A stretch of DNA of 64,000 bases from CF-39 sp035651155 (GTDB lineage: Bacteria; Chloroflexota; Limnocylindria; P2-11E), in assembly GCA_035651155.1 (NCBI GenBank), contig DASRGG010000031.1, forward strand, positions 62,001-126,000, in the 5' to 3' direction. Position 1 is the first letter of the stretch. Every line of letters begins with the position of its first letter. A model generated the notes under the pieces. It was not told where the DNA came from. It saw nothing but the letters and a program-made list of their open reading frames with translations, and ran no database searches. Positions 24,923-33,036 of this stretch are shown here, in pieces. The translations under genes were made by a program, and so were the position numbers.

Positions 24923-25009
24923 CGGAGGGGGTGGGATTCGAACCCACGGACGGCTTGCGCCGTCAGCGGTTTTCAAGACCGCCGCATTCGACCGCTCTGC
25001 CACCCCTCC
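24923..25009 (-). tRNA. tRNA-Ser(UGA), likely prophage attachment site
   Basis: An 87-base cloverleaf on the minus strand. The acceptor stem GGAGGGG pairs with CCCCTCC, the D arm has GGCAGAGCGG, and the anticodon loop CTTGAAA gives anticodon UGA. A long variable arm (GACGGCGCAAGCCGTC) is the class II mark of serine tRNA, and the T loop is GTTCGAATC. CCA is not encoded. The 3' end faces the integrase side, the usual orientation for phage insertion into a tRNA gene. serS lies close by on the chromosomal side. Confidence 0.95.
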
Positions 25010-25186
25010 GGAGGTGTGAATAGGTAGGGCGCGTTTCGAGCCTGGAAGGAATCGCCTGCATACCTATTGTGATGCGGGCGCCGCGCGTGGCGTACCCGAC
25101 GTCAGGGCTCCCGAGCTGGCAGCGGTCCGGCGTGTGCTCAAAGGCGAGCCCGCCGTGGCGATGGCGAAGGACCTGAGGGGGAAGGC

Positions 25187-25765
25187 CTAACGGGTGGAAG
25201 CGATCGTGTAGACGAGCTCGACGTCCGCGGCGGCGGCGCCGTCGCTCCGCAGCTCGAGCGAGCTGCACCCCAGCGACGCGCTTCCCCAGCGACCCCGGCC
25301 GATCTCCGTCCGCGTCCCCTGCTGGACGAACGCGGAGGTGAGCGGCTCGGTCGCGCGCCACGTGGCGACCCACGCGAGCGAGCCGCACGGCCCCGTGCCC
25401 TGCACGAGCGCGACGGGGTCGAAGAGGCGTGAGTCGCCGGGACCGACGCCGAACGCCACGCTTCCCGTCCGGACCACCGTGGCGCCCGAGGGCAAGGGCG
25501 CGGCCGACGGCAGCGGCGGGAGCGAGGCCGACGAGGGTGGCCTCGTCGCGACCGTCGGCGTCGGCGCCGCGGTACGCGCCGCCGGGCCTGTCGTCGGAGG
25601 GACCGACGGCCGCGCTGTCGCGGGCGCCGTGGTCGCCGCGGGAGCCGTGGCCGGTGCCGTCGACCGCGCCGACGAGGACGCCGGCAGATCGCGGACCGTC
25701 TCGGAGCATGACGCGGCCACGAGGACGACGGCCAGGACGACGGTGCGGCCGGCGGGCGGTCTCAG
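25187..25765 (-). CDS. Predicted lipoprotein with Ala/Pro/Thr-rich linker
   Basis: 192 residues if read from CTG 25765, which overlaps the serS stop as CTGA. No ATG, GTG or TTG in this frame precedes the signal peptide. The N-terminus is then a perfect lipoprotein signal: RPPAGR, a hydrophobic run of Val/Leu/Ala, and the lipobox VAASC near residue 20. A disordered Ala/Pro/Thr/Ser-rich linker (~25-85) leads to a globular domain (~90-190) with three cysteines, which may form a disulfide. Function unknown; it should sit on the outer face of the membrane. Confidence 0.6.
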   Translation of the reverse strand: MRPPAGRTVVLAVVLVAASCSETVRDLPASSSARSTAPATAPAATTAPATARPSVPPTTGPAARTAAPTPTVATRPPSSASLPPLPSAAPLPSGATVVRTGSVAFGVGPGDSRLFDPVALVQGTGPCGSLAWVATWRATEPLTSAFVQQGTRTEIGRGRWGSASLGCSSLELRSDGAAAADVELVYTIASTR

Positions 25766-27030
25766 AGCGAGAACTCGCCCGGTTCGATCCGTTCGCGGCC
25801 GCGCAGGTAGTGCCGCAGCGGCTTCGGGATGACGAGGGATCCATCCTGCTGCTGGTAGTTCTCGAGGATCGAGATCATGAGCCGCGGGAGCGCGAGACCC
25901 GAGGCGTTGAGGATGTGCGGGTGCTCGGTCCTGCCGCCGGGCTCGCGCTTGAAGCGGATCGCGGCGCGCTCGGCCTGCAGGGAGCCGCCGTCGCTCGTGG
26001 ACGAGACCTCGAGCCACTCCTGCACGCCCGGCGCCCAGGTCTCGATGTCGAAACCCTTCATCGCGACGAAGCCGAGGTCGCCGGCGCACCGCTCCACCAC
26101 CCGCGCCGGCAGCTCCAGCTTCTCGAGCACCTGCACCGCGAGCCCGGTGAGCAGGTCGAGCTCCGCCCGTGAATCCTCGGGCTTGGCGAGCACGACCATC
26201 TCGACCTTGTCGAACTGGTGCCCGCGCTTGATCCCGCGGACGTCGCGACCCGCGCTCATCTTCTCGCGCCGGAAGCACGCCGTGTACGCGACGTAGCGGA
26301 TGGGTAGGCGCTCGAACGGGATGGTCTCGTCGCGATGGAGCGAGACGAGCTGCGTCTCCGCCGTCGGGATGAGCCAGACGTCGTCGTCGTCGTCGCGGTA
26401 GAGGTTCTCGTCGAAGTGCGGCAGATGCGCCGACGCGACGAGCGTCTCCCTGCGTGCGACGAAGGGCGGATAGATCTCCGTGAAGCCGAGGCCCGCGTCG
26501 AGCTTCAGGTCGATCATCCAGGCGATGAGCGCGCGCTGGAGCGCCGCGCCCGCCCCGCGCAGGACGTAGAAGCGCGATCCGGAGAGCTTGGTCCCGCGCG
26601 GGATGTCGAGGATGCCCAGCGCCTCGCCGACCTCCCAGTGCGGCTTCGCCGGGAATCCGAGTTCGCGCTTCGCGTCCTCGCGCAGGACCGGGTTGTCGTG
26701 CTCGTCCTTTCCCGGCGGGACATCGGGCGCGAGATCGCTCGGGATCCAGAGCGCGAGGTCGTCCCGCTCGGCCGTGAGCGGCCCGAGCTCGGCGTCGATC
26801 TGCTTGATGCGCTCGCCAACCTCGCGCATGCGCAGCTTGACCGCGTCGCTGGGCGGACCGCCCCTGCTGGCCTTGTTCCGCTCCGCCTGAAGCTGCTCCT
26901 TCTCGCTCTGCAGCCTGCGCACCTTCGCATCCAGCTCGAGCAGCCGGTCGAGCGGCGCGTCGAGGTGGCGCGCCGCGAGCATGGCGCGGACGCGCGCGGG
27001 GTCCTCGCGGACGCGCTGGAGCACGGACAC
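25762..27030 (-). CDS. serS: Seryl-tRNA synthetase
   Basis: 422 residues from GTG 27030. It charges tRNA-Ser with serine. An N-terminal coiled-coil arm (~20-105) that grips the tRNA variable loop precedes a class II catalytic core. Motif 2 is FRREKMSAGRD with HQFDKVEM about ten residues on, and motif 3 is ASGLALPRLMISILENY near the C-terminus. A -10-like GATAAT lies nine bases upstream of the GTG, suggesting a very short leader. It is close to tRNA-Ser(UGA) and divergent from the glycosyltransferase gene. Confidence 0.95.
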   Translation of the reverse strand: MSVLQRVREDPARVRAMLAARHLDAPLDRLLELDAKVRRLQSEKEQLQAERNKASRGGPPSDAVKLRMREVGERIKQIDAELGPLTAERDDLALWIPSDLAPDVPPGKDEHDNPVLREDAKRELGFPAKPHWEVGEALGILDIPRGTKLSGSRFYVLRGAGAALQRALIAWMIDLKLDAGLGFTEIYPPFVARRETLVASAHLPHFDENLYRDDDDDVWLIPTAETQLVSLHRDETIPFERLPIRYVAYTACFRREKMSAGRDVRGIKRGHQFDKVEMVVLAKPEDSRAELDLLTGLAVQVLEKLELPARVVERCAGDLGFVAMKGFDIETWAPGVQEWLEVSSTSDGGSLQAERAAIRFKREPGGRTEHPHILNASGLALPRLMISILENYQQQDGSLVIPKPLRHYLRGRERIEPGEFSL

Positions 27031-27052
27031 GGTCGTGCCATTATCGGCACTC
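27031..27052. promoter_or_regulatory. Compact divergent promoter, serS / glycosyltransferase
   Basis: Only 22 bases separate two divergent GTG starts. The inverted repeat GTGCC-ATTATC-GGCAC occupies its centre. On the minus strand GATAAT is a good -10 for serS; the same bases give a weak ATTATC on the plus strand. Both transcripts would be nearly leaderless, and the repeat could be bound by a regulator acting on both genes. Confidence 0.45.
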
Positions 27053-28300
27053 GTGTGGAACGTCGTCCTCGTCGCGTTCGAGGGACCCGACCGGTACTCG
27101 TTCGTCGGCGGTCTCGCGACGCGCATGAACGACCTCGCCGCGGCGCTCGTCGCGCGCGGCCATCGCGTCCGCCACCTCTTCGTCGGCGACCCGGCGCTCC
27201 CCCACCTCGAGCCGCGCGAGGACGGCGCGCTCGTGCTCGAGCGCTGGTCGCAGTGGATCAGCTCGTACCACCCGAGGGACGTCTACGACGGCGAAGAGGG
27301 CAAGTACCTCGACTTCTCGCGAACGGTCCCGCCGCGCCTGGCGGACCTCGTGGAGGCCAACGCCGGCCGCCGCGAGCGGACCGTGCTCCTGTTCGAGGAC
27401 TGGCAGACCGCCGCGGCGGCGATCGGCACCGGCACGCTCCTCGCCTCTCGCGGCATCCGCGCCCCGCTGTTCTGGAACGCCAACAACACCTACGGCTTCG
27501 GCAGGGTCGACTTTCCGCTGCTCCGGCGCGTCGCGTCGATCACGACGATCTCGCGCTACATGCGGATGGAGCTCTTGAAGGTCGACGTCGAGGCGGCCAT
27601 CCTGCCGAACGGCATCGCCGACCGCTGGCTCGAGCCGGTGCCGCCCGGCGACGTCAGCACGCTGCGCCGCTCCTTCGGCGATCGGCCCACCTTCGCGAAG
27701 GTGGCGCGCTTCGATCGCGACAAGCGCTGGCTCTGGGCCGTCGACGCGATCGCCGCGATGCGGGACGCGGGCGCGGAGCCGCGCTTCATCATGCGCGGGA
27801 GCCGCAGCGACTACGCCGACGTGGTGCGGGCTCGCCTCCGCGACCAGGGCCTCGACATCGATCGCGTCGTGCTCCCGCCGACGGCGACGCCGGAGGACCT
27901 CGCGGGCGCGATCGCGGCCACGACCGGCAACGTGATCTTCCTCGACTTCTTCATCGCCGAGCGGACGCTGCGCGCGCTCTACGGCGCGGCCGACGGCGTC
28001 CTCGCGAATTCGGAGAAGGAGCCGTTCGGACTGGTCGGCCTCGAGGTGATGTCGTGCGGCGGCATCGCCTACCTCGGACGCACCGGCGAGGATTACGCGA
28101 TCCCGTTCGGCAACGCGGTCGTCGTGCAGAGCGACGATCCGCGCGAGCTGCTCATGACGCACGAAACGCTGCGCGCGCGTCCGGATCTCGCCGCGGCGAT
28201 GCGCGCCGACGGGCGCGCCACCGCGAAGCGCTTCGCCTGGCCGCGCGTGCTCGACGGCTACGAGGTCCTCTGGGACACGGTGCTCGCGCTCACACCATGA
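27053..28300 (+). CDS. Glycosyltransferase, GT4/GT-B type
   Basis: 415 residues from GTG 27053. The N-terminal Rossmann domain has the acceptor-side glycine loop in SFVGGLATRMNDLAAALVARG, as in glycogen/starch synthase-like GT-B enzymes. The C-terminal domain has KVARFDRDKRW and the donor-binding region ANSEKEPFGLVGLEVMSCGG with the usual E-x7-E spacing (roughly 320-335). It probably transfers a hexose from a nucleotide sugar. The GH57 enzyme encoded nearby supports a role in alpha-glucan metabolism. The donor is unknown. Its 3' end overlaps the convergent methyltransferase gene by 11 bases. Confidence 0.8.
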   Translation: MWNVVLVAFEGPDRYSFVGGLATRMNDLAAALVARGHRVRHLFVGDPALPHLEPREDGALVLERWSQWISSYHPRDVYDGEEGKYLDFSRTVPPRLADLVEANAGRRERTVLLFEDWQTAAAAIGTGTLLASRGIRAPLFWNANNTYGFGRVDFPLLRRVASITTISRYMRMELLKVDVEAAILPNGIADRWLEPVPPGDVSTLRRSFGDRPTFAKVARFDRDKRWLWAVDAIAAMRDAGAEPRFIMRGSRSDYADVVRARLRDQGLDIDRVVLPPTATPEDLAGAIAATTGNVIFLDFFIAERTLRALYGAADGVLANSEKEPFGLVGLEVMSCGGIAYLGRTGEDYAIPFGNAVVVQSDDPRELLMTHETLRARPDLAAAMRADGRATAKRFAWPRVLDGYEVLWDTVLALTP

Positions 28301-29093
28301 GCGCCGGGCGCTGCCTCTTCGCGGGGACGCTCTCGAGCAGCTCGTAGCGGACCGGCCGCTCGATGCGGAAGCGATCGCGCCGCCAGCGCCGGCGCGTGCC
28401 CGCGGGCACGGACCAGCGGGCGCGCTTGACGAGACGGCGATGGTCGCCGAGGTACGCGAGCAGCTCCGGCAGACCGGCGAAGGCGACGTGATGCGTGAAG
28501 CCGCCGCGACGCAGCGAGCGGAAGAGCCCCTCGCGCTTCACCCGGGCGATCGCGCGGTCGGAGGTGTGGTCGTCCACCAGCGTCTCGCGCGAGGTGTTGA
28601 CCGTGCCGACGGTGCGCGGCCGCGCTCCGCCGAGATGATCGACGGCCGCGAGGCGGCGGGAGTCCGGGCGCGCGTCGATGAGCAGGCCGCCCGGACGGAG
28701 CACCCGGTGGATCTCGTGGAGGGCATCGACCATGCCCGTACGCACGATGCATCAGAGCACCCACGAGAGGATCACGACGTCGAAGGAGGCGTCGCGGAAC
28801 GGGAGCTTCTGCGCCGGGCCGACGACGAAGCGCGCGTTGCGGATGCCCATGCGGCGCGCGTTGGCCCTCGCGTCGCGGATCGCGACGGGATCGGGGTCGA
28901 GCCCCGTCACCCCGCGCGCCCAGCGCGCCGCGCCGAGCGCGAGGCGTCCATCGCCCGTCCCCACGTCGAGGACCCGCTTGCCGCGGAAAAGACGCCGGCC
29001 GCCGTACGCGGCGAGCTCGCGCTCGGGACGCGGACGCGTCCCGGCCGACCCGGCCGGGAAATAGCGGCCGACGCGGCTAGCCGTACCGCTCAC
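28290..29093 (-). CDS. Class I SAM methyltransferase with in-frame UGA, candidate selenoprotein
   Basis: Read through one UGA (28752-28754) the gene encodes 267 residues. The AdoMet motif I RVLDVGTGDGRLALGA is at ~40-55 and SFDVVILSWVL at ~103-113. The UGA is codon 114 and a Cys codon follows it. Then come DALHEIHRVLRPGGLLID and the rest of the fold in the same frame, so the protein is split exactly where no domain border exists. Starting 14 bases after the UGA, GGGCAU and AUGCCC form a perfect 6-bp stem with loop GGUCG; UCGUG/CACGA can pair below it. This fits bacterial SECIS geometry. A plain nonsense mutation is the alternative. GTG 29093 overlaps the GH57 gene by 17 bases. Confidence 0.6.
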
Positions 29094-30750
29094 GCGCGCC
29101 CGGCAGCATCGCCCCGCCGCGCGCGGCGCCCCCGATGCGCTGCGGATCCATGAGCGGCTGGCGGATGTCCTCGGGAGGCTCCGCGCCGGCGTACCACCAG
29201 ACGACCTCGAGATTCGCGCGGAAGAGCGCGTCGAAGACGGCGTCCTCGGGGCTCGAGTTGCGCGACGAGTACCACCAGAACCAGTCGCTCCCCTCCGCCA
29301 CCATGAGCGGCCGCCGCACGCTCTTCGGCATGTAGCGGAGCGCGCCCCATTGCTCCTGCGCGAACCGCCGCGTCCGCTCGAGCGCGCTCCACGCGCGCGC
29401 GTGCGCGGGCTCGCCCATCCAGACGCGCAGATTCGCGTCGATCCACGAGCCGGTGTGCAGCCTCGGCAGCTCGATCTTCGCCGGGTTCTTGTCGAGGTAC
29501 TCGCTGATGCGCACCGTCTCGAAGCGCTCGTCCGCCCGCAGCGTGCCGTACAGGCAGCGCAGGAAGTCGTTCCCGTTGTTCGGGTACCGCTCCCACGCGT
29601 TCTCGCCGTCGAGGATGATGGCCGCGAGGTACGGCCCGCCGTCGTCGGGGAGCCGGTCGCGCGCGCGCTCGAGCTTCCAGATCATGTCGCCGACGGCGTC
29701 CGTCGGGCTCATGTCGCCGTAGAGGAAGCCGATCCGGTCGGACATCTCGCGATCGCGGAAGATGGCCGTGCCCGCCCCGACGCGGTACGGCCGGTACAGG
29801 AGCGCCGGCTCGACGAGCGCGCCGATGTCGTCGCGCTGGAAGTGCGTGCCGATGGACGCCGCGAGCACGCCCTCGTCGGACGCGAACCACTCGAGGCCGC
29901 TTGTGAAGATCGCCTCCGCGGCCTCCGGCGAGACCGCGCCCTCGGACGGCCAAGTGCCGCGCGGCCTCTTGCCGAAGGCGCGCTCGTGCGACGCGATCGC
30001 CTCCTCGAGGTGGAGCGCGGCGTCGTCCGGATAGGTGAAGGGCGGTTCGGGCATGACCGCGCTCGGGTCCGCGCGCAGCGCGCTGCGGCAGTCGATGAGC
30101 AGCGGCAGGATCGGGTGGTAGTAGGGCACCGTGAGGAGCTCGAGCTGCCCGTCGTGCTCGAGGCGGTGATAGAGGTGCGGCACTCCCGACGCCATGAGCC
30201 GCTGCCGGCCGATGACGTAGCGCACGTCCTCGCGCGTGTAGCGACGGCCGGACTCGCGGAGCGCCTTCATGCGACCGTCGCTCGCGACGTCGTCCGGATC
30301 GATCCACGCGAGGTTGAACCAGAGCGCGAGGTCGACGAAGTAGTCGTCCGACAGGAGCTCCGCGCGATCTCCGGCCGCCAGCGCGATCTGCAGCAGGCGC
30401 CGGTACTCCTCGTGGCGGTGGATGACGTTCCCGTGATGGATCGAGAAGAAGCGCCGCAGCATGTGCTGCTTCTCCTCGTCGGTGAGAGCGCCATCGACGG
30501 TGCGCATCGTGACGCGCGTGTCCTCGTCGTCGGCGCCGCGCGCGTAGTCCTCGAGCTGGTCCCGCAGGCTCGGCACCATCGTGAAGTTCGCCTTCACGCC
30601 GGGGAACTCCTGGAGCAGCCGCGCCATGTGGAGGTAGTCCTTGGACGCGTGCAGGCGGACCCACGGCAGGACGAACTCGCTGGTCTGCGGGTGCCGGTAG
30701 TACGGCTGATGCATGTGCCACATGATCGCCACGGGCAGCTTGCCGTTCAT
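29077..30750 (-). CDS. Glycoside hydrolase family 57 protein
   Basis: 557 residues of the GH57 (alpha-amylase/4-alpha-glucanotransferase/branching enzyme) fold. Motif 1 is MWHMHQPYY at ~10-18. The catalytic nucleophile is the Glu in GTWPSEGAVS near 267, and LDGENAWERYPNNG lies near 382, where the acid/base Asp region is expected. The C-terminal part has the helical GH57 pattern with EGSDWFWWY. It should act on alpha-1,4 glucans in the cytoplasm; no signal peptide is present. It lies in one transcript with greA and lysK upstream and the methyltransferase downstream. The exact reaction cannot be told from motifs. Confidence 0.9.
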   Translation of the reverse strand: MNGKLPVAIMWHMHQPYYRHPQTSEFVLPWVRLHASKDYLHMARLLQEFPGVKANFTMVPSLRDQLEDYARGADDEDTRVTMRTVDGALTDEEKQHMLRRFFSIHHGNVIHRHEEYRRLLQIALAAGDRAELLSDDYFVDLALWFNLAWIDPDDVASDGRMKALRESGRRYTREDVRYVIGRQRLMASGVPHLYHRLEHDGQLELLTVPYYHPILPLLIDCRSALRADPSAVMPEPPFTYPDDAALHLEEAIASHERAFGKRPRGTWPSEGAVSPEAAEAIFTSGLEWFASDEGVLAASIGTHFQRDDIGALVEPALLYRPYRVGAGTAIFRDREMSDRIGFLYGDMSPTDAVGDMIWKLERARDRLPDDGGPYLAAIILDGENAWERYPNNGNDFLRCLYGTLRADERFETVRISEYLDKNPAKIELPRLHTGSWIDANLRVWMGEPAHARAWSALERTRRFAQEQWGALRYMPKSVRRPLMVAEGSDWFWWYSSRNSSPEDAVFDALFRANLEVVWWYAGAEPPEDIRQPLMDPQRIGGAARGGAMLPGARERYG

Positions 30751-30751
30751 G

Positions 30752-30823
30752 TTCTTCGCGCTCGCTTCGGCCCGCTTGCGGCGGCCCGCGGCTCGCCGCG
30801 TCGCTCCGCTCTTGCGGACTCGC
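30752..30823 (-). repeat. Dispersed intergenic repeat, copy 1
   Basis: On the minus strand GCGAGTCCGC (30823-30814) is followed 38 bases later by GCGGGCCGAAGCGAGCGCGA (30775 onward, 23 matching bases in all). The same two modules, in the same order with one mismatch, occur at 59661-59700. This copy lies in the 103-base gap between lysK and GH57, directly ahead of the GH57 ATG. No coding potential. It could be a family of short intergenic repeats of this genome. Confidence 0.5.
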
Positions 30824-30853
30824 TCCTCGCGGGGGACCCGCTCGTCGCTCGAC

Positions 30854-32458
30854 TCACTGTCGCGACGCCTCGTCGAGACGGCGGCGGACGAGCTCGGGAT
30901 CGAGCGTCGCGAGGAGCCAACCCGCCTTCGGACCGTTGGGCTTTCCGAGGAACGCGAGGTAGATCGACGCGAACGCGTCGCGCGAGACCTTGCGGTCCTG
31001 CGTCAGCCCGACGCGCTTGGCGGTCTCGTACAGCTCGTTCTGCATCGCCTCGGGATCGGTGATCTTCCCGATGAGCGATCGCGTCTCCGCGAGGAAACGA
31101 CGCTGCGTTTCGGAGAGCGCGAGATCGCCGGGCAGCTCGGGCAGCACGGCGAACCTGGACTCCGCCGGGGCCCAGCGCGCGAGCCACTCGCGCGCGAGCG
31201 CCACGCGGCGCTCGAGATCGGCGCGCTCGGCCGGCGTCAGCGGAGCGCCCTTCCGCTCCTCGGCGTGCCCGAACGGCTCGACGCTCGGGATCTGCAGCCA
31301 GTCGGCGACGATCGAGAAGCGCACGCGGAAGGCCGGCGCCTCCGGGTCCTCGCTGGTCTGCGAGAGCACCCACGTCTTGGCGAGATCGCTGTCGGGCGCG
31401 GTGAGGTGCGCGTCCGCGCAGCGGTCGTACTCGTCGTAGAGCTTGGGGATGTTGCCGCCCGTCGGGTCGAAGTCGATGTGCCGCTTCGGATTCGTGCGCA
31501 GCATGAGGAAGCGCACCAGCTCGGGCGGGAAGATGATCGCGAGCTCGTGCGCGGCCGCGCCGAGCGCCTTCCAGTCCTCGGGCCGTGAGGTCGACATCTT
31601 CCTGCCGCCGACGTTGACGAACTCGTGCGCGAGCCCGAGCGGCGGCTCCTTCCCCCACACCTCGCGGTAGACCTCGTTCGCGCGGTCGCGCGAGCCACCG
31701 GCGGTGAGCAGGTCCTTGCCGCCCTCCTCGTACGTCACGCCGAAGTGATCCCACATCGCGCACCACTGGAGGTTCCAGTAGAGCTTGGCGCCGCCCTTGA
31801 ACGGAGAGCGCCGGCCGCGGTGGCCGCAGCCCTGCGCCCAGTCGACGAGATCGGCGCGGCATTCGTACGCGACCGTCTTGCCGTCGTAGTCGGAGGCGAA
31901 GGTCGTGCCGAGGCGGCCGCAGCTCTCGCAGATCACGCCGATGGGAAGCCAGCTCTCGTCCTTGATGACGTTCGACACCTTCGCGTAGATCTCGCGGATC
32001 TTCGACGCGCTGCGCAGCACCAGGTCGATCTGCGCGTCGAGCGCGCCCGAGCGATAGAGGTCGCGGACCCAGACGATCTCCTCTGGATGGATGCCGAGCT
32101 GCTCGAACGTCGCGAGGAAGCGCGACGCGTGGTAGCGCGCGAAGTCGGGCGCGACCGATGGATCCGGCGAGGGGATGCCGCAGAACGGCTTGCCCATGTG
32201 CTCGGCCATGCCCGCCTGCTGCCGCATCGACTGCGAATCCATCGGGTCGTAGTCGTCGATGGTGAAGACGTAGCGGACCGTGAGTCCGCGCTGCTTGAAC
32301 GTCCGGTACAGCGCGTCGGTGATGATCGGGCCGCGCAGCGACGAGATCGGGATCTCGCCGGACGGGGTCTTCGAGTCGCGGATCACGTGCGGACGGTCGA
32401 CGGGGAGGAGGTCCGCCTCCGCATCCGCCCAGAACCGGGCTTCGTGGGCCTGGCTCAA
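30854..32458 (-). CDS. lysK: Lysyl-tRNA synthetase, class I
   Basis: 534 residues of the archaeal-type class I LysRS, which replaces the common class II enzyme in some bacteria. The HIGH-equivalent region reads KTPSGEIPISSLRG near residue 30. The KMSKS-equivalent is GGRKMSTSRPEDW near 280. A cysteine pair (CESCG) and a CGHRG segment at ~200-235 mark the zinc-binding insertion. The C-terminal helical anticodon domain follows. Its ATG overlaps the greA stop (ATGA at 32455-32458), so transcription-repair factor and synthetase are co-expressed. Confidence 0.95.
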   Translation of the reverse strand: MSQAHEARFWADAEADLLPVDRPHVIRDSKTPSGEIPISSLRGPIITDALYRTFKQRGLTVRYVFTIDDYDPMDSQSMRQQAGMAEHMGKPFCGIPSPDPSVAPDFARYHASRFLATFEQLGIHPEEIVWVRDLYRSGALDAQIDLVLRSASKIREIYAKVSNVIKDESWLPIGVICESCGRLGTTFASDYDGKTVAYECRADLVDWAQGCGHRGRRSPFKGGAKLYWNLQWCAMWDHFGVTYEEGGKDLLTAGGSRDRANEVYREVWGKEPPLGLAHEFVNVGGRKMSTSRPEDWKALGAAAHELAIIFPPELVRFLMLRTNPKRHIDFDPTGGNIPKLYDEYDRCADAHLTAPDSDLAKTWVLSQTSEDPEAPAFRVRFSIVADWLQIPSVEPFGHAEERKGAPLTPAERADLERRVALAREWLARWAPAESRFAVLPELPGDLALSETQRRFLAETRSLIGKITDPEAMQNELYETAKRVGLTQDRKVSRDAFASIYLAFLGKPNGPKAGWLLATLDPELVRRRLDEASRQ

Positions 32459-32925
32459 CTGATCGCGACGATCTTCATCTCGATCGTGCCCGCCGGCACC
32501 GCCATCTTCACGGTCTCACCGGTGCGGTGGCCCATGAGCGCGCGCCCGACCGGCGACTCGTTGCTGATCTTGCCCTCGGCGGGCGCGGCCTCCGCGGAGC
32601 CGACGATCACGTACTTCTCGCGTCGCCCGTCGGCCTCCACGGTGACGTGGCTGCCGATCTCCACCTGATCGTGCGTGGACTTCTCGTCGATGAGGACCGC
32701 GTTCTTGATCGTCTGCTCGAGCGTCATGATCCGGCCTTCGAGGAAGGCCTGATCGTTCTTCGCCTGCTCGAGCTCCGAGTTCTCGCTGTAGTCGCCGAAC
32801 TCCATCGCGGCGTGGATGCGGTCGGCGACCTCCTGCCGCTTGGTCGTGCGCAGCTCCTCGAGCTCGGCCTGAAGCTTCTTCAAGCCCTCCGCGGACACGT
32901 ACTGAGGCTTCTCGAGACTGTTCAT
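32455..32925 (-). CDS. greA: Transcription elongation factor GreA
   Basis: 156 residues. GreA enters the secondary channel of RNA polymerase and stimulates cleavage of backtracked RNA. The N-terminal coiled coil has its acidic tip in AMEFGDYSENSELEQAK (~40-56), and the C-terminal FKBP-like domain has the SPVGRALMGH segment near 123. A good GGAGG lies five bases upstream of the ATG. The leader holds a terminator-like hairpin. First gene of the greA-lysK-GH57-methyltransferase unit. Confidence 0.97.
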   Translation of the reverse strand: MNSLEKPQYVSAEGLKKLQAELEELRTTKRQEVADRIHAAMEFGDYSENSELEQAKNDQAFLEGRIMTLEQTIKNAVLIDEKSTHDQVEIGSHVTVEADGRREKYVIVGSAEAAPAEGKISNESPVGRALMGHRTGETVKMAVPAGTIEMKIVAIS

Positions 32926-32969
32926 ATGGCCTCCGTCATGGACCGTCGCGCGTCAGCGCGCCGTGTCCT

Positions 32970-33010
32970 CCAAAAGAAAAGCACTGAAGGCCTGACGGCC
33001 CTCAGCACTT
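32970..33010 (-). terminator. Terminator-like hairpin in the greA leader (attenuator candidate)
   Basis: On the minus strand AAGTGCTGAGGGCC (33010-32997), loop GTCA, then GGCCTTCAGTGCTT (32992-32979) can form a 14-bp stem with three G-U pairs. It is followed by a T-rich tract (TTCTTTT, with T runs continuing from the stem). It stands between the probable greA promoter (-10-like TACAAT at 33041-33036) and the greA ATG. A terminator placed there can only act on greA itself, so attenuation or release of a short leader RNA is likely. Confidence 0.6.
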
Positions 33011-33036
33011 CGGGCTTCCTATAGCGTTGAGGGCGA

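Noticed and set aside
28752..28754. UGA reassigned as a general sense codon in this organism
   Set aside because: Many clear genes in the window end with TGA in ATGA/GTGA overlaps, so UGA is a normal stop. Only a local recoding or a mutation can explain this case.
32970..33010. Hairpin as a terminator for mutY or another upstream gene
   Set aside because: The genes on both sides are transcribed away from it, so only the greA leader itself can be affected.
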